DNA of 5,114 nucleotides from the NCBI GenBank assembly GCA_945876155.1, contig CAMCMW010000155.1:1-5114 (forward strand), written 5' to 3'. How positions within the stretch are numbered: the first letter of the stretch is position 1; each line of letters starts with the position of its first letter. Source of the stretch: an uncultured Ruminococcus sp. GTDB taxonomy: Bacteria; Bacillota; Clostridia; Oscillospirales; Ruminococcaceae. The notes below the pieces were generated by a model. The model saw only the letters and a list, made by a program, of their open reading frames with translations, had not been told where the DNA came from and did not search any database. Positions 1 through 4,699 of this stretch are shown here, in pieces. A program made the translations under genes and the position numbers.

Positions 1-825
1 CTCACTGATAAGCTTTAAGTCAGACAGATGTATTACATTCTGTATAATTTCTGTGATGTCTTCTTTTCCTTCGTTTACCAGTCTGAAAAAGCTCTTGTTT
101 GTGATGATGCCTATGATGTTGTCTACGCTTTTTTCGTAAACAGGCAGTCTGGAGTACATTTCAGTAAGGAAGATGTCCTTGATTTTATTGAAATCCTCGT
201 TGCGTTCAACCGCCACAACATTTACTCTCGGTATAAGTATTTCATCAACAGTTATTTCGTCAAATTCAAGGGCAGAGCGTACAAGGTCGCTTTCCTGTTC
301 TTCAAGAACGCCCTGTTCCTCGATTTCCTCTATCATGTACTTCAGCTCGTCTTCGGTAACGGTAGGCTGTTCTTCCTTTGGTTTCATTGCATTCTGAAGT
401 ATCCTGAAAAGGAATACCACCGGTGTCAGAATCTTCATAAGTATCCAGAGCGGTTCAGCCATTACCAGTGCAACGCTTTCGGCATGGCTTTTTGCGTATG
501 ATTTAGGAGTTATTTCACCAAAAATAAGCACCAGCACCGTCATTACCGCCGTTGCAGCGCCGACGCCTCCCGGACCGATAAGTTCTGTAAACAAAACAGT
601 ACTTATAGATGTAGAGAGGATATTTACGATATTGTTTCCTATAAGAATAGCAGTAAGGGCGTTATCAAATGAATTTGCAATTTTCAGTGCCTTTTCGGCA
701 CGCTTATTGCCCTGGGCAGCATAATTTTTCAGTCTTATCTTGTTTACGCTGGAAAAAGCCGTTTCTGCGCCTGAAAAAACAGCTGACATCGCAAGCAGTG
801 CAATGATTATTATTACCCTTGACAT
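1..825 (-). CDS. CNNM/CorC (HlyC)-type membrane protein with DUF21 and CBS domains, C-terminus cut by window edge
   Basis: This frame is open from the ATG at 825 down to base 1, giving 275 residues with no stop, so the 3' part lies outside the window. The ATG is preceded by GGAGG (834-830) with a 4-base gap, and the protein begins directly with a hydrophobic segment. Residues 1 to about 125 match the DUF21 transmembrane domain, with the family hallmarks FSGAETAFSS (17-26) and GEITPKS (103-109). Residues 176-200 (LEFDEITVDEILIPR) are the usual lead-in to the CBS pair; CBS1 covers about 201-255 and CBS2 starts near 256 and is cut. The expected CorC_HlyC C-terminal domain would be beyond the edge. 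Family members are inner-membrane proteins linked to Mg2+/Co2+ efflux or resistance; older 'hemolysin' names are not functional evidence. Substrate cannot be read from this sequence. It is divergent from the xylanase gene, and nothing suggests a shared role. Confidence 0.93.
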   Translation of the reverse strand, partial: MSRVIIIIALLAMSAVFSGAETAFSSVNKIRLKNYAAQGNKRAEKALKIANSFDNALTAILIGNNIVNILSTSISTVLFTELIGPGGVGAATAVMTVLVLIFGEITPKSYAKSHAESVALVMAEPLWILMKILTPVVFLFRILQNAMKPKEEQPTVTEDELKYMIEEIEEQGVLEEQESDLVRSALEFDEITVDEILIPRVNVVAVERNEDFNKIKDIFLTEMYSRLPVYEKSVDNIIGIITNKSFFRLVNEGKEDITEIIQNVIHLSDLKLISE

Positions 826-842
826 AGTACCTCCAATATTCC

Positions 843-1016
843 AGGACACCTCTAAAAACCACCGGCTAAAGCCTTAGCACCTCATCTGCTTGCATATTTT
901 CCGTCATACTGCGCCAAAATTTCTTGACATACGCCAGTATGCCCGCAAAATTTTGATGCAATCTGACGAAAAATCTGACGGCGCATCTGAGGCACTATGG
1001 CTTTTAGAGGCGTCCT
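843..1016 (-). repeat. Inverted-repeat element of about 174 bp, probably a dispersed (REP/MITE-like) repeat
   Basis: The outer arms are 843-861 (aggacacctctaaaaacca) and 998-1016, which are reverse complements at 17 of 19 positions. A weaker inner arm pair lies around 877-889 and 984-996. Inside are a small hairpin (catac/gtatg, 928-941), a catactg/cagtatg dyad (905-911 and 935-941) and a tandem atctgacg (961-968, 973-980). The two mismatches in the outer arms become G-U pairs only when the minus strand is transcribed, which suggests that the structure works as minus-strand RNA; the minus orientation given here rests on that. It sits just upstream of the CNNM gene, between it and both candidate promoters, so it would be in that gene's leader. 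On the minus strand it holds two overlapping short open frames (986-882, 34 codons from ATG; another of about 31 codons from a TTG). Neither has a Shine-Dalgarno, so I do not call them genes. That the element is dispersed in the genome is inference. Confidence 0.6.
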
Positions 1017-1033
1017 TATAAATATACTATTAT

Positions 1034-1062
1034 ATAATATCATAAATCTGTAAATTATTCAA
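1034..1062 (-). promoter_or_regulatory. Candidate sigma-A promoter (proximal) for the CNNM gene
   Basis: Read on the minus strand, TTGAAT (1062-1057) and TATTAT (1039-1034) are 17 bases apart. Transcription would start near 1027, just before the inverted-repeat element, placing that element in the leader. The region is very AT-rich, so chance matches are likely; the distal candidate at 1123-1151 is a better match. Confidence 0.35.
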
Positions 1063-1064
1063 GA

Positions 1065-1098
1065 GGGATTTGGTAAAAATTATAATACACTAAATCCC
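1065..1098. repeat. Inverted repeat GGGATTT / AAATCCC in the divergent promoter region
   Basis: GGGATTT (1065-1071) and AAATCCC (1092-1098) are perfect reverse complements around a 20-base AT-rich loop. The stem can be extended past one mismatch (1061-1063 with 1100-1102), and TTTT follows at 1100-1103. No plus-strand gene precedes it, so a plus-strand terminator would have nothing to end. It may be an operator or a leader structure for the minus-strand gene. The function is unknown. Confidence 0.35.
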
Positions 1099-1122
1099 CT
1101 TTTATGTATTAATTGCACTTTT

Positions 1123-1151
1123 ATTATAATTTTCGCAGCTTTTTTGTGCAA
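1123..1151 (-). promoter_or_regulatory. Candidate sigma-A promoter (distal) for the CNNM gene
   Basis: On the minus strand TTGCAC (1151-1146) is followed after exactly 17 bases by TATAAT (1128-1123). It lies back to back with the xylanase promoter, whose -35 starts 4 bases away at 1156. If used, the CNNM transcript would have a leader of nearly 300 bases containing the whole inverted-repeat element. Confidence 0.5.
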
Positions 1152-1155
1152 TAGG

Positions 1156-1184
1156 TTGACAATATATTTTTTGCATGGTATAAT
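1156..1184 (+). promoter_or_regulatory. Sigma-A promoter of the xylanase gene (full consensus)
   Basis: TTGACA (1156-1161), a 17-base spacer and TATAAT (1179-1184) match the sigma-A consensus at all twelve positions. A TGG at 1176-1178 adds an extended -10. Transcription should start near 1191, giving a leader of about 65 bases. A promoter this good suggests strong basal expression unless a repressor acts. I see no convincing CcpA-type catabolite site next to it. Confidence 0.85.
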
Positions 1185-1198
1185 GTAAAGTAGGAAAT

Positions 1199-1214
1199 AA
1201 GGCGGTGTCGCCTT
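1199..1214 (+). other. 5' leader hairpin of the xylanase mRNA
   Basis: AAGGCG (1199-1204), loop GTGT (1205-1208) and CGCCTT (1209-1214) form a perfect 6-bp stem about 8 bases after the predicted transcription start. No run of T follows, so it is not an intrinsic terminator. A hairpin at the 5' end of a highly expressed mRNA often protects it from decay; that role here is inference. Confidence 0.5.
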
Positions 1215-1255
1215 GAATAAATTTTACAAAAATAAAGAGGAGGAACCACACAATC

Positions 1256-3172
1256 ATGAAGAAGAAAAAACTTTTCGCCGGAATTGTCAGTGCTGTTATG
1301 CTGTGTTCAGCACTTCCGGCGGTTAATCTGGCTGTCCCGACTGACTATTCGTCAGTTTATGCGGCAGAAACCAGCGAGCCACAGACAACAGTTGTTTACT
1401 CTGCCGATTTTGAGGACGGTACAAACGATTTTACAGGCAGAGACGGTATCGGTACTTTTACTGTTGTCAGCACAGACGCTCACGGCGGTACAAACTGCCT
1501 TGAATGCAGCGACAGAACAAAGGGCTGGCACGGTCCGCAGCTGCCCCTGGACAATATGCTTGAACCAGGTGTTGAATACATCGCAAGCGCATGGGTAAAG
1601 GCAGCGTGGTACAATGATGTAAAGATGAGCATGGAGTACACCGATTCTGAAGGTACAAGACATTTCTCAAACCTGAAATCAGCTGTTTCACAGGGTGACT
1701 GGGCTGAGATTGCAGATGTTAAATTCAGCGTACCGAAAAATGTTACCAACGCATACATCTACTTTGAGTGCAGTGACGGTGCTAACATTTATGTGGATGA
1801 TTTCCAGATTACAACTGCTCCTGTTTACGAGATACAGCAGGATATCCCGTCACTCAAAGACGTTTATTCCCCGTACTTCAAAATAGGCGGCGCTGTTACA
1901 ACATCAGAGCTTGCACCAGTGTCCGCACAGAACCTTATCAAAAAGCACTACAACAGTCTGACTCCCGGAAACGAGCTGAAACCGGAATCAATCCTTGACA
2001 AGACTGCTTGCCAGGAACTTGCGGCACAGGGTGACGATACAAATCCGCAGGTGGATATTGCCAGTGCAAGAGAGATTCTCGACTTCTGCCGTGACAACGA
2101 TATCTCCGTAAGAGGACACGTTCTTGTATGGCACAGCCAGACTCCTGACTGGTTCTTCAAGGAGAATTTCGCTGATGACGGTGACTGGGTATCAAAAGAA
2201 AAGATGCTCCAGAGAATGGAAAACTATATAAAGAATGTTTTCGAAACACTTGCAGAAGAATACCCGACAGTTGACTTCTACGCATGGGACGTTGTAAACG
2301 AGGCATGGCTTGACGGCGGTACTCCCCGTGACCCGGGCGAACAGGGTTCAAGCGGTTCAAACAACTCAGCATGGGTAAAGATTTTCGGTGACAACTCATT
2401 TATTGAACCGGCTTTTGAGTACGCAAGAAAGTATGCACCGGAGGGCTGCAAGCTTTATTACAATGACTTCAACGAGTATATGCCTTCAAAGACAACTGCT
2501 ATCGTTGACATGGCAAATGACTTAAAGGAAAAGGGTCTTATCGACGGTATCGGTATGCAGTCACACCTTGACGTTGGTTTCCCGACCGCCTCAGCCTATG
2601 AAAAGGCACTGAAAGCATTTTCTGAAACAGGACTTGACGTTCAGGTAACAGAGCTTGACATTACAACAAGCGATACATCAGAGGCTGGTTTTGAAACACA
2701 GGCTAAGCTTTACAGCGATGTAATGGACGCCTGCGTTAAGTATTCCGACAGCATTTCAGCAGTAGTATTCTGGGGTACAACAGACGATAAGAGCTGGAGA
2801 GCAAGCAGATGTCCGCTCCTCTTTAATGAGGACTTCACAGCTAAGCCGGCTTACTATGCAATCATAGACGGACTTGACGTTCCTGAAACAGAACCTACTA
2901 CAGAAGCGCCGACTGACGTTCCTACAGATCCGGAGATTGATTTCATTCCAGGTGATGTTAAGAAGGACGAGGTTATCAATGTATTTGATGCTGTTGCGCT
3001 GAGAGAAATGCTTATGGATGACGCTCCTGCGGATTTACCACCTCATGCGTTTGCTGCTGACACAAACGGAAATGGTATGCTTGAAGTTGCCGATCTGGTT
3101 TTACTTCACGAGTACCTTGTGGGCAAGGACGTTGAACTGAAATATTATCTCATTATTGAAGATTCACTTTAA
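1256..3172 (+). CDS. Secreted cellulosomal endo-1,4-beta-xylanase: signal peptide, CBM22-like module, GH10, dockerin
   Basis: This 638-residue protein hydrolyses beta-1,4-xylan outside the cell. Residues 1-36 are a signal peptide (KKKK, hydrophobic core, likely cut after VYA at 34-36). Residues about 45-188 resemble a CBM22 xylan-binding module, from VVYSADFEDG to NIYVDDFQI. GH10 covers about 196-542: NELKPE (239-244), GHVLVWHSQTPDW (287-299), acid/base Glu349 in WDVVNEA (344-350), nucleophile Glu466 in VTELDI (464-469), and FWG with WR (505-515). A Pro/Thr linker (543-563) leads to a type I-like dockerin (566-628) with two calcium loops. Loop 1 (567-578) is degenerate, with Lys at the third position; loop 2 (602-613, DTNGNGMLEVAD) is canonical. 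The dockerin should bind a cohesin on a scaffoldin. AGGAGG (1238-1243) lies 12 bases before the ATG, a slightly long gap, but no other start fits the signal peptide. It is a single-gene unit with its own promoter and terminator. Confidence 0.97.
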   Translation: MKKKKLFAGIVSAVMLCSALPAVNLAVPTDYSSVYAAETSEPQTTVVYSADFEDGTNDFTGRDGIGTFTVVSTDAHGGTNCLECSDRTKGWHGPQLPLDNMLEPGVEYIASAWVKAAWYNDVKMSMEYTDSEGTRHFSNLKSAVSQGDWAEIADVKFSVPKNVTNAYIYFECSDGANIYVDDFQITTAPVYEIQQDIPSLKDVYSPYFKIGGAVTTSELAPVSAQNLIKKHYNSLTPGNELKPESILDKTACQELAAQGDDTNPQVDIASAREILDFCRDNDISVRGHVLVWHSQTPDWFFKENFADDGDWVSKEKMLQRMENYIKNVFETLAEEYPTVDFYAWDVVNEAWLDGGTPRDPGEQGSSGSNNSAWVKIFGDNSFIEPAFEYARKYAPEGCKLYYNDFNEYMPSKTTAIVDMANDLKEKGLIDGIGMQSHLDVGFPTASAYEKALKAFSETGLDVQVTELDITTSDTSEAGFETQAKLYSDVMDACVKYSDSISAVVFWGTTDDKSWRASRCPLLFNEDFTAKPAYYAIIDGLDVPETEPTTEAPTDVPTDPEIDFIPGDVKKDEVINVFDAVALREMLMDDAPADLPPHAFAADTNGNGMLEVADLVLLHEYLVGKDVELKYYLIIEDSL

Positions 3173-3201
3173 ATCTTTAAATAATGTACTGAATAAACTT
3201 T

Positions 3202-3230
3202 AAGGCGGCTTGATTTTAAGCCGCCTTTTT
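3202..3230 (+). terminator. Intrinsic terminator of the xylanase gene
   Basis: AAGGCGGCTT (3202-3211) and AAGCCGCCTT (3218-3227) form a perfect 10-bp GC-rich stem with a 6-base loop, running into five T (3226-3230). It begins 30 bases after the stop codon and separates the xylanase from the next gene. Confidence 0.93.
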
Positions 3231-3249
3231 CAACTCTACGGAGCGTTTA

Positions 3250-3278
3250 TTGATTTTTCCGTCCGGACGGTATATACT
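3250..3278 (+). promoter_or_regulatory. Promoter with embedded palindromic operator, upstream of the HTH-desulfoferrodoxin gene
   Basis: TTGATT (3250-3255) and TATACT (3273-3278) are 17 bases apart, a good sigma-A promoter just before the gene. The spacer contains CCGTCCGGACGG (3259-3270), a perfect 12-bp palindrome in otherwise AT-rich DNA. A dimeric repressor bound there would block RNA polymerase. XRE regulators often repress their own gene, so this is the natural candidate operator; that link is inference. The 8-bp core GTCCGGAC occurs again inside the gene at 3429-3436. Confidence 0.65.
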
Positions 3279-3298
3279 TAAACAGGGGGGTGAGAAAC

Positions 3299-3877
3299 AT
3301 GGATTGCAGCAAAACAGGAAAAATAATCTTTGAACTGAGAAGAGAAAAAGGCATGACCCAGAAACAGCTTGCGGACGCTATAAACATAAGTGACAAAACT
3401 GTCTCCAAATGGGAGCGTGGACTGGGCTGTCCGGACGTTTCACTGCTGAGTGAACTTTCGGAAGTACTTGAAGTGAACGTTGAAAAGCTGCTTGAGGGCT
3501 GCCTTGAAAAAAACGATACGGACGGAGGAAATATGAAAAAACTGAAATTTTACGTGTGTCCCGAATGCGGGAACATTATGACATCAACAGGAAAATCGGA
3601 AATATCCTGCTGCGGAAGAAAGTTAAGTGAACTTACAGCCGTAAAGGCGGACGAAAATCACAGTGTCAGAATCGAGCCAATGGACGACGAAAGCTATGTT
3701 GTGTTCGACCACGAAATGACAAAGCAGCATTTTATAAGCTTTGTAGCCTATTCCAACTGTGACAGAATCACTATGGTAAGGCTTTACCCGGAGCAGAATG
3801 CAGAAGTGCGTTTTCCCAGACTCAGAGGCGGCAGACTTTATTTTTACTGCAATGAGCATGGATTGTTTTATGTTTAA
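3299..3877 (+). CDS. XRE-family HTH regulator fused to a desulfoferrodoxin (superoxide reductase-like) module
   Basis: The protein has 192 residues from ATG 3299. I prefer this to GTG 3290, because GGGGGGTGA (3285-3293) is the Shine-Dalgarno and contains that GTG. Residues 5-65 are an XRE-type helix-turn-helix (MTQKQLADAINISDKTVSKW, 19-38). Residues 66-78 are a linker. Residues 84-109 match the desulfoferrodoxin FeS4 domain: Cys87, Cys90, Cys104, Cys105. Residues 119-192 match the superoxide-reductase fold with all five expected iron ligands: His121, His138, His144, Cys184, His187 (CNEHGL). The spacings of 6 (His138-His144) and 3 (Cys184-His187) equal those of 2Fe-SOR. Glu119 is kept, but the catalytic Lys before the first His is Asn120. 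It is probably a cytoplasmic redox or iron-responsive transcription factor, perhaps with residual superoxide reductase activity. This architecture is known in anaerobes (HTH-Dx-SOR), to my recollection. No target gene is adjacent, so autoregulation is the simplest guess. Confidence 0.93.
   Translation: MDCSKTGKIIFELRREKGMTQKQLADAINISDKTVSKWERGLGCPDVSLLSELSEVLEVNVEKLLEGCLEKNDTDGGNMKKLKFYVCPECGNIMTSTGKSEISCCGRKLSELTAVKADENHSVRIEPMDDESYVVFDHEMTKQHFISFVAYSNCDRITMVRLYPEQNAEVRFPRLRGGRLYFYCNEHGLFYV
3524..3877 (+). other. Possible internal translation start giving a free-standing 114-residue desulfoferrodoxin
   Basis: GGAGG (3524-3528) lies 4 bases before an in-frame ATG at 3533 (Met79 of the fusion), the same gap as for the CNNM gene in this window. 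The start falls exactly in the linker. The short product would begin MKKLKFYVCPECG, with its first cysteines at positions 9 and 12, as in free-standing desulfoferrodoxins. GGAGGAAAT also simply encodes Gly-Gly-Asn, so a chance linker sequence is possible. This would be a second product of the same gene, not a separate gene. Confidence 0.4.
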
Positions 3878-3899
3878 GGGAGTACGTCAGTACTCCTTT
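3876..3899 (+). terminator. Likely intrinsic terminator of the HTH-desulfoferrodoxin gene
   Basis: Bases 3876-3885 and 3890-3899 pair over 10 positions (one G-T), with loop GTCA. The stem overlaps the TAA stop (3875-3877). The T tract is only three bases and is the stem end itself, so termination may be partial; the hairpins that follow could add to it. Confidence 0.55.
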
Positions 3900-3927
3900 C
3901 AGCATGTCGAAAAAGTCAAATTATGCC

Positions 3928-4108
3928 CGCCGAATGGCGAATTAAAAGTTTCGCCAGCCTTTTCAAAGGCTGTGGGTTTCCAAAGGGCAAAGCCCTTTGT
4001 CGCCGTCCGCAGACGGCGAAATTCCTTGCCTTAGAAGCGCTCCGCAAGGGGTGAATTGAAAATCTTTGATTTTCAAGAGGGGACGCCCTGCAAGAGAGGG
4101 CGTCCCCT
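3928..4108. repeat. Cluster of six or more consecutive hairpins, probably a mosaic intergenic repeat
   Basis: This stretch is almost all inverted repeats, one after another: TGGCGAA/TTCGCCA (3935-3956, with an alternative CGCC/GGCG at 3928-3939); CAGCCTT/AAGGCTG (3955-3972); CAAAGGGC/GCCCTTTG (3981-3999); TCGCCGTC/GACGGCGA (4000-4019); CCTTGC/GCAAGG (4024-4049); TTGAAAATC/GATTTTCAA (4056-4076); and a 12-bp stem at 4078-4108. No convincing gene covers it: the only open frame (3798-4034) starts inside the HTH gene and has no ribosome site. Such tandem hairpins suggest a REP-like repeat family or a structured RNA. Nothing shows which strand matters. Bases 4109-4160 hold nothing I recognise. Confidence 0.7.
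4078..4108. repeat. Perfect 12-bp inverted repeat, the strongest hairpin of the cluster
   Basis: AGGGGACGCCCT (4078-4089) and AGGGCGTCCCCT (4097-4108) are exact reverse complements around GCAAGAG (4090-4096). It is very GC-rich. Only GAATTGTTTT follows on the plus strand, so it is at best a weak terminator; it could act as a transcription barrier or an mRNA 3' end stabiliser. Confidence 0.75.
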
Positions 4109-4193
4109 GAATTGTTTTAAAATCAGCTTTTTCATTTTGAGAAGAAATAGTTTACCTTTCACCGTTCAAATTTAACCTGTCAGTCAGAATGTA

Positions 4194-4222
4194 TTTACAG
4201 AGATACAAGAATATTGTATAAT
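4194..4222 (+). promoter_or_regulatory. Sigma-A promoter of the LytTR operon, overlapped by a palindrome
   Basis: TTTACA (4194-4199) and a perfect TATAAT (4217-4222) are 17 bases apart. Transcription should begin near 4229, leaving a very short leader of about 15 bases before the start codon. The -10 is embedded in ATTGTAT-A-ATACAAT (4213-4227), a perfect palindrome with 7-base arms that could be an operator. Being AT-rich, it could also be fortuitous. Confidence 0.75.
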
Positions 4223-4244
4223 ACAATCATCGGAGGTGAACAGC

Positions 4245-4697
4245 TTGAAGATAAGGATAGAAATTGACGAAACGGCGCAGGAGGACGAAGTTATTGTAAA
4301 ATGCCGGGAACTGAATGACAATGTAAGGCGTATTCAGCAGGCAGTTACGGAAATCTCAAACCGGAATGAAATAGAGTTTTTCAAGGACGGTACGGAATAT
4401 TTTCTGCCTGTGGAGTCGGTACTGTTTTTTGAAACCGCCGGAAGTCTTATTGACGCACATACGGCTGATGATGTCTTTCAGGTGAAATTCAAGCTTTATG
4501 AACTTGAAAATATTCTGCCGGGGTATTTTGTCAGGGTTTCAAAATCAACAATACTCAATATCCGTCACATTTATTCCATTGAAAAGAATATCACATCTTC
4601 AAGTCTGGTCAGATTCAGCAAAACTCATAAGCAGGTTTATGTTTCAAGAAATTATTACAAGTTTCTGAAACAGCGTTTAAGCGAAAGGAGCGTTTAA
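4245..4697 (+). CDS. LytTR-family DNA-binding transcriptional regulator without receiver domain
   Basis: I place the start at TTG 4245 (150 residues, MKIRIEIDE), because GGAGGTGA (4232-4239) sits 5 bases upstream as a near-perfect Shine-Dalgarno. The alternative GTG at 4236 lies inside that site. Residues 1-40 are a short, charged region with no phosphoacceptor-type receiver domain. Residues about 43-147 are a LytTR domain: IEFFKDG (43-49), LFFETAGSLI (60-69), FVRVSKSTILNIRHI (95-109) and VYVSRNYYKFLKQRL (131-145). The domain binds DNA through beta strands, usually at paired 9-bp direct repeats upstream of a promoter. It should act in the cytoplasm. The gene ends 2 bases before a membrane protein gene, as in LytTR regulator/membrane-inhibitor pairs such as HdrRM and BrsRM of streptococci. 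Signal input through that partner, rather than phosphorylation, is inference. Targets are unknown; autoregulation is likely. Confidence 0.92.
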   Translation: MKIRIEIDETAQEDEVIVKCRELNDNVRRIQQAVTEISNRNEIEFFKDGTEYFLPVESVLFFETAGSLIDAHTADDVFQVKFKLYELENILPGYFVRVSKSTILNIRHIYSIEKNITSSSLVRFSKTHKQVYVSRNYYKFLKQRLSERSV

Positions 4698-4699
4698 TT

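Noticed and set aside
28..501. 157-codon plus-strand open frame
   Set aside because: It lies antisense to the CNNM gene, whose frame gives clear DUF21 and CBS motifs. It has no ribosome site.
1061..1103. Intrinsic terminator on the plus strand
   Set aside because: The stem is short with a mismatch, the loop is 20 bases, and no plus-strand gene lies upstream to be terminated.
1298..1312. Possible lipobox (Val-Met-Leu-Cys17) in the xylanase signal peptide
   Set aside because: Leu directly before the Cys does not fit the Gly/Ala/Ser expected, and a better signal peptidase I site (VYA, residues 34-36) follows. The dockerin already explains surface attachment.
2630..2882. 13-bp direct repeat GGACTTGACGTTC at 2630-2642 and 2870-2882
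   Set aside because: Both copies encode Gly-Leu-Asp-Val in the same frame, in unrelated parts of the xylanase. Shared codon preference explains it.
3290..3298. GTG 3290 as start of the HTH-desulfoferrodoxin gene
   Set aside because: The GTG is part of the Shine-Dalgarno GGGGGGTGA; with ATG 3299 the spacing is normal and the first residues fit the family.
3798..4034. 78-codon plus-strand open frame running from the HTH gene into the hairpin cluster
   Set aside because: It starts inside the desulfoferrodoxin coding region in another frame, has no Shine-Dalgarno, and its tail is translated hairpin repeats.
3928..4108. CRISPR array
   Set aside because: The hairpins have different sequences and irregular spacing; there is no constant direct repeat with equal spacers and no cas gene.
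4236..4244. GTG 4236 as start of the LytTR gene
   Set aside because: It lies within the GGAGGTGA ribosome site, which is correctly spaced for TTG 4245.
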